64,000 bases of DNA. Source: Chenopodium formosanum. Lineage: Eukaryota > Streptophyta > Magnoliopsida > Caryophyllales > Amaranthaceae. The notes under the pieces are model-generated. The model had not been told where the DNA came from. It worked only from the letters and a program-made list of their open reading frames with translations, and did not search any database. The stretch spans positions 52,593,898-52,657,897 of the forward strand of contig CM044869.1 of NCBI GenBank assembly GCA_024500155.1. Reading direction: 5' to 3'. Each line of letters begins with the position of its first letter. Positions within the stretch are counted from its first letter, which is position 1. Of this stretch, positions 36,517 to 48,800 are shown piece by piece. Position numbers and translations under genes: made by a program.

Positions 36517-36727
36517 ACGGATGTTCAGTAAATTACTGAACATCCGTTATAAAGTGATAATAAAATGTGCAAAAGTTACACTAAAATGCACAAAAGTTAC
36601 CGTGACATATATAAGAGTTATATATGCTTCATTGATAAATTTGACAAAAGTGACACTAAATTTGACAAAAGTGACACTAAATCTGACAAAAGTGTACCCG
36701 ATGTACAGTAAATTACTGAAAACCGGG
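36517..36727. repeat. Two related 31-bp palindromes around a short tandem repeat
   Basis: At 36517-36547 a 15-base arm (ACGGATGTTCAGTAA) is followed by one A and its exact complement. At 36697-36727 a related palindrome has the same core CAGTAAATTACTGA but different outer arms (CCCGATGTA/AAACCGGG), imperfectly paired. Between them are reiterated words ACAAAAGTTAC and TTTGACAAAAGTGACACTAA (about three copies). Confidence 0.8.
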
Positions 36728-36975
36728 TGTATACAAAAGTTTTCCATGATAGTTATGATTTATGAACTTCTTTAGCAGGCCCATAAAATACAGGAGGTGT
36801 AAATGATTGATGCAAATGTATGATTACAAGATGTCCAGCCCATGTCAACATCTGAAACTCATAAACCTCAATGGATGTTCTATCAAGTGCATTTATCATG
36901 ACGTATAGGATAGATTATTAGACCCGAATACCCCTGTCTTTTATGTTATAATACTGTACATCATTCGGAGTATGA

Positions 36976-38036
<1,061 letters not shown>

Positions 38037-38705
38037 GCGTCAGTCCGGATTGACGAAGTGTTTCGTTAGTCTGGACTGACGAAATGCGGATTTTGATATC
38101 ATTAATTAGCTAGATCATATTCTCTATTGGTTGTATGTTATCATCTATTGGCTATATGATATCATGGCTGGATGATATCCTCTATTGCCTATATGATATC
38201 ATTTATGATTGTGTCTATGATATCCATCATTGGTTGGACGATATCCTCTATTTGCTATATGATATCATTGCAGGATGATATCCTCTATTGGCTATTTGGC
38301 TATATGATACTTCCTCTATTTTTGTATACTTGCAACACACCTTTTATCACGCTTTTCGATAAGGTGATTAAATTAGGTAAACGAATGAATTATGCTATGA
38401 AATTTAAACCGTAGCAACTTATCCCTTTCTTCTTATAGGTGGTAAAATTTTGTAAATTAATTTATCCGTTTACCTAGTCTAATATCTTTCTTAAAATGTG
38501 TGCCGAAGGGGTGTGTTGCAACTAAATAAAAACGGAGGAAGTATCATCCAGCCATTATTATATCATATAGTCAATAGAGGATATCATCCAACTAATAGAG
38601 GATATCATCCAGCCATCAAAGGATATCATCCAGTCAACAGAGGATATCATCCAGGTAATTAAGAATATCAAAATCCGTATTTCGTCAGTCCGAACTGACG
38701 ACTGA
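38037..38705. mobile_element. Inverted-repeat element with GATATC-rich arms, interrupted by a MITE
   Basis: The left flank contains GGACTGACGAAATGCGGATT and TTTTGATATCATTAATTA; the right flank carries the complementary TAATTAAGAATATCAAAA and TTTCGTCAGTCCGAAC. Between these the left half repeats GATATCCTCTATTGGCTATA and the right half repeats AGAGGATATCATCCA, so the whole is one large imperfect palindrome. A Stowaway-like element (38310-38541) sits near its centre. The outer family and exact ends are unknown. Confidence 0.65.
38310..38541. mobile_element. Stowaway-like MITE nested in the inverted-repeat element
   Basis: A 232-bp element with ends CTTCCTCTATTTTTGTATAC and ACTAAATAAAAACGGAGGAAG, the inner complementary pair TTGCAACACACC / GGTGTGTTGCAA, and TA on both sides (38308-38309 and 38542-38543). 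Confidence 0.75.
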
Positions 38706-39177
38706 CACCATACCTTCTCTACTATTTATTCCAAATAAACTTAACTTATTGTCGTATTTAAAAAAAAATGTTATTCCGTACTTGAAAGTGTGATGAAGAA
38801 TTTGAAGATAATTCTCATAGGCTAAAATTGAGAGCAGAAGAATGTTAAAAAGTTGGGTTATTAATGCTTTGATAATCATTAGAGGTTATTATGGAATTTT
38901 GGTCTGCCATCATTAATGTTCAAAACTACTTGTAATTTTTTTAATTATTAATGCTAGTCATTTAAGTGATATTCCGAGTATTAATTTTTTATTGGCATCT
39001 CAATTTGGTAAGTTTTGCTTTAATTTCTATTCAACGATAACTTTTACCTTTTGGAATGAGGATGACCCGTCAGAACCAGTTAATTAGGATTTTGGATCCG
39101 AAATATGCCAAATGGATTATAAAAACTATGGATCATGTCCCACTATTGGATTTTTCCTTTTTATTTGTACAAATTAC

Positions 39178-40060
39178 GACCGTTAATTTCGAGGGTCGTT
39201 AAAAATCGCCCTCGAATATCTAATTGACGCCCATAAAATAAAATAAAATAACGTATTTATCCTTATAATAACGATTATAAAAATAATTAATTTTACCTCA
39301 ATTTCACACTTTTAGTGTATACAAAACTTTTTACCATTCTCTCTAGTGGTCAACAGCCACTAACGCTCATCGAAAAACCACCCCAACCACCGTGAGTTTC
39401 AAAATCAAACAAATTTTTTAAATTTTGCAAAATCAAATTCGTTAGATCTTATAGACAACGACGAAATACCAAAAACACAACCTCAGACGGTCGCCAAAGG
39501 CTCGTCGAACCATACGAAATCTGTACATCTCGATAATTTTTTTTAAAAAAATTCGAAACCCAAGAAACGCCTAGAATTTTCGAATACCCTAGGCTGAAAT
39601 GCCTAGTTTTTTCGAAACATCCTAGGTTATTCGAAATTTCACCTCAAACGCCCAGATTTTTCATACAACCACACGGTTGTTCGCATGAATTAGGTGTTTA
39701 AGCCTAAGACGTGTGAAAAATCTAGGCGTTTGCCGCGAATTCAGAAAATAAAAAAAAAACAAATATTTTCTCCACCGGCGACCGACTTCCCTTTGTCCTT
39801 ACTCGTCATTACCGCGGCTGTGTAGATCGTGAAACCGAAGGTAAGAAGTTGGTGATTAAAAGAGGAGGAGGAGGTGGTGGTAGTAGTGGTGGTTAGTATG
39901 AAGAGGTGGTAGTGGTGGGTAGTATGAAGAGGGGGTAAATTGAGGGGGTAATTTTTTTTGATTAAAAAAGGGTAAATTTGTAATTTTAGTTTATTTTGCG
40001 AGTGTTAGTTAGATATTCAAGGGCGACGTTTAGCTTCCACTTAATGTCTTTGAAAATTAT
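39178..40060. mobile_element. Probable non-autonomous element with diverged inverted ends
   Basis: The left part holds CGCCCTCGAATATCTAATTG and the right part, on the opposite strand, CGCCCTTGAATATCTAACTA. The interior (about 39330-39920) is richer in GC, with repeated CGCCTAG and CGAAA phrases and a GGTGGTAGT run, and could be a captured gene fragment. The ends and target duplication could not be fixed. Confidence 0.45.
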
Positions 40061-40485
40061 TTGTGTAAATTATAATTCATAGTTAATATTAATAAGGATC
40101 TTGCTGGTTAAGAAAAAAATCTTGCTAATGAATGTCCCGGGGGTTAAATAGGTATTTAAAATACTTTTTAATATGGTACTTCGTATTAATTTTGTAATGC
40201 ATGTCAAAATTACGTGTCGATCGGTGTAATTAATATTGATTTTAATTTAAAATTTCTATTTTTAGTCATCTTATCCAATGCCATCGGGGCGTTAAATAAG
40301 AGAACTAAAAGTGGATATTAAAGTAAAATTAACATTAATTACATCGATCGTCACGCGATTTTGTCATGCATTCCAAACTTTATATAGTACTAATTTAAGT
40401 AATATGTATACAAACTCTGTTAACTTATAGTTGCAACTTTGAAATATTTCATGTCTCATAAATAATACTCCAAAGTTGCAACTAA

Positions 40486-40627
40486 GAGCATGTTCTCTTC
40501 AGCTTATTTTCAGTTCAGTTAAGTTCAATTCAGTTCAGCACCAATAAGTTCAGTTCAGTTCTTAATTTCCTTCTCTCATAAAATATTCAGTTCAGTTTAG
40601 CTCATTTTAGTCAATCAGAACAGACCC
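40486..40627. mobile_element. Tourist-like MITE, family 1, copy G
   Basis: 142 bp between TAA duplications (40483-40485 and 40628-40630). Starts GAGCATGTTCTCTTCAGCTT and ends AATCAGAACAGACCC, with the CAGTTCAGTT interior. It lies about 13 kb from the other copies. Confidence 0.8.
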
Positions 40628-41442
40628 TAAAAGATAACGGAGGTAGTATTAAGTACTCCGTGGTTATCTAATGTCATAGGCGCTTGTTAGCAAAATTCTT
40701 AATAAAATACACAGTAAATGGATTTCACAATATCTCATACAATTATAATTTTTTTTAAGTATATAAATCTGAAATTGTAATTAAAGTGGAATATGTAAAT
40801 AGTAGAAATGCTGTAAAAAAGAAAAATGGAGGTGTTTAGTATTTTGATATGTAAAACAATACTAGTATATAGTTTCTCCGTTCACTCTTAGTTGCAACGT
40901 TAGCCTGATTCGACATGACTTTTAAAGTTTAGCTCGAAGTGAATTTGATCCGAAAAAGCCAAAATTTTTTTGCTCGAAATAAAGGAATTAAACACTTATT
41001 TTGCTCTAAACTTGGCCTAGCCTAAAGCCTTGACTCGTAACTGGCCATTTTTTTTTTATTTATTTATCAAGACTCAACCTGTCCATGATTAGCTGATTAG
41101 TTCTTTTATGAATGAGATAGAAAGATAATGGAATACCCACCTTTAAAGAGCCCCAAATCCATAACAGAGTTGAACCTTTGACCCTGAAATCACGAGATCA
41201 ATATTTTTACCAAAAAGCCAACCATTACAAATCAAACTCATCTCTACAATAGTTGGGTAAAGTTGCGATAAGAAACAACATTTTCTCCGTTTTAAAGTTT
41301 ACTTCATTTTTCTTTCAAGTCTCTCCTAAATAATGCTCTAATTTTTACGGTAAAAATAGCATGGTCCCCACAACGCATCTCTACTTTATTTAATATCCCA
41401 CATATTAAAAACCAAACATATTCATTAATCCATTACATGAAG

Positions 41443-41854
41443 TATATTTAGAAGTATCAAATCATAGATACAACAATCTTTAAGAGACAAAGGGAGTATC
41501 AAGAAAGGAAAGTGATCGCAAATTCGTGTTCCGGGGTTTTCAATTTATAGACTACTAGCAGAGGTCTTCATATATAAGAAAGTTCAGTACTCAATAGCTC
41601 AGTGCAAAAGTAATGGAGCTTCCGACATCAGACGATTGAGGCTTGGGTGGAGATGGCAGGACTGAACTTATTCAAACATCAGTCCTTACCCCTCCTGGGG
41701 CTATTAGATTACACCAACTTCATCCGAGGAAGGAATGAAAGACTCACATAAAGCAAGACATCCAAGACTGAGAAAGAAATGAAAATCATATATTTAGAAG
41801 TATCAAATCATAGATACAACAATCTTTAAGAGACAAAGGGAGTATCAAGAAAGG
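41443..41854. repeat. 280-bp insertion flanked by 66-bp direct repeats
   Basis: The 66 bases at 41443-41508, starting TATATTTAGAAGTATC, recur at 41789-41854 with no difference that I can see. The 280 bases between are visibly less AT-rich than their surroundings and lack inverted ends, a TG..CA border or poly(A). A filler insertion from double-strand-break repair, perhaps of organellar origin, would fit; a transposon does not. Confidence 0.7.
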
Positions 41855-42897
41855 TAAATTTCACCATAAGTCAATATGACTACCATCGACCGGGCCTTAA
41901 TATACGTAAGCAACTAGGCCTAACTTCCATCAATCCATCATCATAGATTCATTCATATGTTCAAAACCTTGTGCAAAAATTGCAAAATTATAATCAATGA
42001 ATGACAACTTAGCAACCAAAAACATACCATTTGGCCATATTATGTATTTATATCTACTCATTTAAAAAACCCATAATTCTAATTATACAAATACATGATC
42101 TTGCCTGCCAATTACCAAACTTTTATTTTATAAAATACCACCACATGAAAAAATAAAAAAGTCTGCATTCTTCTTCTGACATTAATCCCAAAATTTAGCT
42201 TTTAATTTTCTCTCTCCTAAAACTTTCATCATCCTCTGTTTTTTTGTTTTTCCAGACTCACTCTCTCTCCTCCATTGTTACACCTCACAAATCTCCATTT
42301 TTTCTCCTCTCTTCTCTGTAAATAATTTTCCACGTGTTCATCAAATTACCCATCTTTTATTATTATTTTTATTTATTATTGGGAGTATTATTTTACCAAA
42401 ATTTGTTGTTATTTTTTCAGAAGAAGAGGAGAGAGAAATTTAGAGGGAGAAAAATAAATAAAAAAGGGGAAGTCTAAGTGAATTCTCCTTTTCAGTCCAC
42501 ACTAAATAATATCCCCTTTTTTCTTTCTTCTTTCCCATGTGATTCTGATTGCTCCCATCTTATGAAATCATCATTTTCTTAACCCTTTTTATATTTTTGT
42601 CTAATTTTTGATCCACCATATTTAATTCATAATAATTATTATTATTACTTTATTTTACTCAATTACATTCTGGGTTCTTCTCGACTTTTAATTTTTCTGG
42701 GGTGGTTGTTGAATTCTTCTTGATTTGATCTTTTTATCCAATTTTTCACCAAATTTGATAAATTTTGAAGAGGGGTTTGATTATTTAATTCTGGGTATTT
42801 TTTTAGCTGGATCGCAATTGATTGGATCTGGATTAGGGCCGGGTTTCATTGGAATTAATCGTTTTGGATCCGATTTTGGGGAAAACAGCGCCATCCC
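41855..42897 (+). promoter_or_regulatory. Formin upstream region and leader
   Basis: The last 700 bases become rich in CT tracts (CTCTCTCCTCC near 42265-42275 and 42302-42315), typical of plant promoters and 5' leaders. No single TATA element stands out. An intron within the leader is possible (TTTTTCCAG near 42248) but not proven. Confidence 0.4.
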
Positions 42898-45800
42898 ATG
42901 GCGCTGTTTCGTCGATTCTTCTATAGGAAGCCACCTGATCGGCTTCTCGAAATTTCTGAGCGAGTTTTCGGTTAGTTTTCTGAATTTAATTTTGGTTAAT
43001 TATTTGTGCAAATGGTTATATTTTTCTGGGTTTGTTTGAATTATGAGTTTTGTTTAATGGGTTGGTTTTGTTTTTCTGTTTTAATGTGTGTAAGTGTTGA
43101 ATTTTGTTGATCATTGAGCTGAAATGCTTCAATTTATGCTGATTTTGATGCAATCTGAGGGGTTGTTAGGGTTAGATTTGGTTTCCATTTCTGGGTTTTT
43201 ATGTCATTGTCATTTTTAGGTTGTTGGCATTTGACATTGTGATGTAGCTTGCATAATTGAGCTGGTTTTTTGGCTTGCATTCGACTTCTTGAGATGATTT
43301 TTGTTGTTTTAGCTACGCATAGTTGATTGTTAGGGTATATAGTATTTGAGGTTTTCTGTTAGCTGAACTTTTAATGTAGTTCTCATTATAAATGGGATTC
43401 AATTAGTTTATGATGCTTTCTTCTCTGCTTAGAAGAGGATGTGGAAACTTTATGAACTTAAGAACTTATCTTTGATTTCTCTTTAGTTAGCCTTTTCTGT
43501 TAGTTGAGCATGTCAATTATTTTTTTACATTCAATTCTGCAAAAGGGTTGTTCGTTTGCAATAGTAAATTGGATCGTTGTTCCTTTTCAGTGTTTGATTG
43601 CTGCTTCTCCACGGATGTGTTGAATGAAGATGAGTACACAGAATACCTTGGTGGTATTGTGACACAGTTACAGGACTACTACCCAGATGCCTCATTCATG
43701 GTGTTTAACTTTAGAGAAGGGGATCGAAGGAGTCATATTGCTGATATATTGTCTGATTATGATATGACGGTTATGGAATATCCTCGTCAATATGAGAAAT
43801 GTCCTTTGCTTCCCCTGGAAATGGTTCACCACTTCCTGCGCTCCAGTGAGAGCTGGCTGTCGTTGGAGGGACAGCAAAATGTATTGCTGATGCACTGTGA
43901 AAGAGGTGGCTGGCCTGTCCTTGCTTTTATGCTTGCAGGCCTTCTTTTGTACAGAAAGAACTATTCCGGTGAGCAAAAAACACTTGAAATGGTCTACAAG
44001 CAGGCCTCGAGGGAACTACTTCAGCTTTTGTCTCCTTTAAACCCACAGCCTTCACAACAGAGATATCTTCAGTATATATCCCGAAGAAGTTTAGGCTCAG
44101 ATTGGCCTCCTTCTGACACACCTCTCATTCTAGACTGTTTAATACTTAGAGTACTTCCTTTGTTTGATGAGGGTAAAGGCTGCAGACCAGTAGTTCGTGT
44201 TTATGGGCAGGACCCTTTAACCAAATCTAGCAGAAGTACTAAGCTGTTATTTTCATCTTTAAAGACCAAAAAACAGGTCAACCACTATTCAGAGGTAAAG
44301 TCTTATATTTTTGCCCACTTAATTTCTGATGATGATTTAATAGCTTTAAAGACCTTATCTTTGGCTAATTAATTGCAGACAGAGTGTCTCTTAGTAAAAT
44401 TGGATATTCGTTGCCGTGTTCAAGGGGATGTGGTTTTGGAATGTGTCCATCTATTTGATGATTTAGCAAGGGAGGAAATTATGTTCAGAATTATGTTTCA
44501 CTCTTCCTTTATTCGGTCAAACATTTTGTCTCTTAGCCGTGAAGAAGTCGATATCTCATGGGATGCAAAGGATCAGTTTTCTAAAGACTTCAAAGCAGAG
44601 GTAAGTTGTAGTTGTCCATTGAGATGCCTTTTCTTCCTCAAATGATGGGAGTTGAATGCATACTTATTATCTTTCTCAGGTACTCTTTTCGGATGTTGGA
44701 GCAGTTCCAGTTATAACCACTGAGCTACAAAGTGATGATGACAATGAATTTGATAGTGCTTCACCAGAGGAATTTTTCGAAGCTGAAGAGATATTCAGTA
44801 ATGCTGTTGATGCCCAAGTTGGGAAGACTGATTTGGATTCTCCTTTAATTCATGATAGTTCTGCCAATGAAGTCAGTAATATAGGACAGAAAGAGGATAG
44901 AGAGCCACCTGCATTTGTAGATTGTGCACCAGAAGCGGGTGCTCGTAGACGCAACTCAAAAGGACTATTGGAGCTTGAAGCAGTGAAGGATATAGGTCTG
45001 GATGATTGGAGTAAAACATTGCATCGGGATGTTGAGTCTGATCCTAATGCTGTCAAAGACATTCTTATGGATGATACAAATCAGAAAGAAGATGTTAAAT
45101 GGGCTGTGGATGATATCATTTTGCATGAAGAGAAACATAAACATGAGGTACACTATGATGATCTGAATGAGGTGAAGGACATTGCTTTGGATGGTCAAGA
45201 TAAAGAGGCAGACACGACGATTGTGGTTCCAGATGTGCTCATAAAGCAGGATATCAAGACTGATTTTGAAGATGGCAACATGGTGGGGGAGCTGGATAGC
45301 AAACAAACTGTAGAGGACTGGGAAACAGAAAAGAGGTCTGATAGCAATAGTCCACAGCGAAAGTTGAGTGGTGATCTTACTAAGCTAAAACAAGAGAAAG
45401 TCTTGCAACCTTCACCCAAAAGGCCCCCTACATTTAACCAAAAGTCAGCTTCTGATTCTGCTTTGGGCAAGCACAGAGGAAAACAGCAAGAGGTAGCAGG
45501 GGATAAGTCTGGAAAGCAAAAACCAACTGAACATCGGTGGATACCTTCAAACAAAGGCTCTTACACCAATTCCATGCATGTGGCTTATCCATATGCTCGG
45601 GTAAACAGTGCACCACCTTCTCTAGGAAGTACAAAAAATCAAGTGATGGACTCTGGTTCTGGTAAATTGAAGGATCGTGCTGCCAGCACTGATCTTGGGT
45701 TTGTTGCTTCCAGTATCGATAGACGTCTGCATAAATCTCAGGATGCAAAGTCCGTAAGACCTGTCGAATCTGCAAAAGTTTCTCGCCTTGAAACTCCTGA

Positions 45801-48800
45801 TGATGGGCTTAGCCAAGAAGTTTCTAGCCCTATATGCTCTCCTCGCTCAGATTCTTCATCATTGGTTGATCCATCCTCTCACACTTCAGCCGAGTCTCAT
45901 GAACTTAAAGAAGAAACAAAGGCACCCTTACCCTCGCCTCCCCTATCTACTGTACAATCTTTTTCATCATATATCCCAGCTGTAGAGGTTTTACCACTAC
46001 AAAGACCTCCGGCACCTCCGCCGCCACCTCCTCCACCACCTTCTGTAACTTATGTCAATTTTAAACTGTCCTCTTCAATGCCTCCTCAATCATTGCTTCC
46101 TGATTCTGCTAAACAATGTGGAGTTACAACCATGCCTCAACTAGCACCACCCCCTCCGCCTCCCCCTTATTCGAGAGTCACACCTTCACCATCACCCCAA
46201 ACGATCTTAGCAACCGCACCCCCACTGCCGCCGCCACCACCGCCGCCACCACCACCGCCACCTTCTAGTTCAAGTAGAATGTCAGCACCTTCTTTTTCAC
46301 CCCCTCCACTATATGGTGCTCCTGCTCCTTCCATCCGAGTCGCCACACCACCACCACCTCCACCTCCACCTCCACCTCCACCTACTAGACGCGAAATGCC
46401 ACTCCCTTCCTATGGTGTGACTTCCTTACCACCTTCTTACGGAGCACCTCCACCTCCACCTCCACCTCCACCTCCACCACCACCTTTTGGGGGTAGAGTC
46501 GCTTCCCCACCTCCTCAACCTCATGCCCCTCCACCACCACCATCACCACCACCGCCACCACCACTACCTTTCGGGAGTCGAGGCCCTCCCCCACCACCAC
46601 CAACTCCTGGGCTCCAAGCCCCTCCTCCGCCACCGCCACCGCCACTTCCAGGGGGCCGAGCACCTCCCCCACCACCGCCACCTCCTGGAGGCCGAGCACC
46701 TCCCCCACCACCGCCACCTCCTGGAGGCCGAGCACCTCCCCCACCACCGCCACCTCCTGGAGGCCGAGCTCCTCCCCCACCACCGCCACCTCCTGGAGGC
46801 CGAGCTCCTCCCCCACCACCGCCACCTCCTGGAGGCCGAGCTCCTCCCCCACCTCCGCCACCTCCAGGAGGCCGAGCCCCACCCTCACCTCCACCACCTC
46901 CCGGTGGCGGAGGCCCTCCCCCACCTCCACCTCCCCCCGGAGGCCGAGGCCCTCCCCCACCTCCGCCACCTCCTGGTGGAGGTCGAGGCCCTCCCCCACC
47001 TCCGCCACCTCCTGGGGGTGGAGGCCCTCCCCCACCTCCTCCTCCAATGCGTCCAGGAGGACCACCTCCGCCCCCTCCCCCTAGAGGTGCTGTTCCGGGT
47101 CCACCAAGACCCCCAGGAGGTGGACCACCACCGCCACCGCCATTTGGTGCAAAAGCCGCTCCAGGTGTACCTAATGCGCCTCCAGCGGGTAGGGGTCGTG
47201 GGATGCCACGTTCAGCACCAGGAACTGCACCTAAAAAAACACCCCTTAAACCATTTCATTGGAGCAAAGTGACGAGGGTCTTACAAGGGAGCCTTTGGGA
47301 AGAATTGCAAAGACAGGCAGGGTCCCAAATGTAGTGTATCTTTCTTTCTTTTCTTTTCTGCAATAGCATATATAGAATATATTTTCCTTCCATCGTATAT
47401 GTCAATTTTGCTTGCATGTTAACTGCCTTTTTGAGTTTTTCCATGGGTCATCATTATACTGCTCGTAATCCTTTTTACTTTGGAGTTACTAGATGTCTAT
47501 TTCTTTCATGGGTCATCAATTTACTGCTCATAGTACTTTTTTCGGTTTGGAGTTATTAGATGTCTGTTTCAATAGTGGAACTTTTCTGTTTTATCTAGGG
47601 CTGGTGTATTTTTGTTATACGTAAGCATTGATATCATTCTTTCGAATTTAAGTGCTGCAGAATTTGACGTGTCAGAGATCGAGAAGCTTTTCTCTAATCA
47701 AGTGTCAAAGCCTGCAAGCGCAGGAGGGAAATCTGCTGAAAAGAAGAAGGCTGCTGGATCCAAACCTGAAGTTATTCATCTGGTAATGCAGTAGAAATGG
47801 CATATTATAATCCCTTAATTCATATGTACTTGAGGCTTTTTTTTATTTAGTTTTTATTTCCTTTTTTTTAATTTTTGTTTTTAAAAGTGTGTATGCATTT
47901 GTATTGTTTATATGTTTATGTTTCTGAAAGACTTGGTTATTAGCTAATATTCCTAGTAGGTTTCATTTAACAACCCAGTACAGAGTTTGTATTTGTATAG
48001 AATTACTCTATTGGCAAGTGTATGAGCCTATAATGTCGATGTATATAGCATGTGAGAAGATATCACTTGCATTCAGGATATCAGATCTTTTGTTTTCTAT
48101 GCCTACAGTTGCCTATTTTCTTTAGTACATGAATGGATGTTCTTAGAAAAAAAATAAAATTAAAAAGATCCTAGGATGTGTCATTGCTTGGTAAGATCTC
48201 CTTTGTTATCACTTGGGTAATATCAGTGTGTGTGTGTGTGTTTGCAAAATTATATCAGAGCTGCAAAATTTATGAAGACCTAAGCACAACTACCCGCAAA
48301 AAAGTCCAATGTCTGGCAAGTTGATTTGATTTCCTGTATTTTCGTTGATTGGTGTGAACCTCTCATTCACTCTTTACTTTCTTTTCTTCTCTTCTTCATT
48401 TCCTCCATTCTCTTCCCTTAAGGTCCCCAACACTACAACTCCATTTTTGCACATGCAAACAACTTTCACAGGATCAAACTAAAAATAAATAAAAAATGCA
48501 AATTAGAAATGGAGATCAAGAAGATAGTGAACCAAACCATTCAAATCTGTTAAAGAAGAGAATGTCAATTATAAGAAAGGGCGCTGATAATTGGAATTCA
48601 TTTTGTGGATATTTTCCACCATTTTGTTTGCTAATCATTTATAATTTAAAAAATTGGGAAAAAATTCAATTACTTCAACATGCAAACAAGCTTTAATTAA
48701 TAGTGGGAGAAGTGGGGTTTTTGTTAAAAAGTTAGGCATTGAAGTTGACTTTTGACCAAGCCATCAATGGATATTTTGTACAGTGGGAGGGGGAGGTTGA

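Noticed and set aside
36521..36775. Open frames on both strands with TKVTLNLTKVTLN repeats
   Set aside because: They come from the tandem ACAAAAGTGACAC repeat between the twin palindromes.
46385..47065. A 226-residue open frame on the minus strand, rich in Val and Glu, within the formin FH1 region
   Set aside because: It is the complement of the proline-codon minisatellite. Repeats of CCN codons leave other frames open by composition; the formin frame has splice junctions and domains that explain the DNA.
46487..47272. A 261-residue plus-strand frame rich in His and Leu overlapping FH1
   Set aside because: It is the shifted reading of the same repeat (CACC/CTCC words) and has no motif beyond the repeat.
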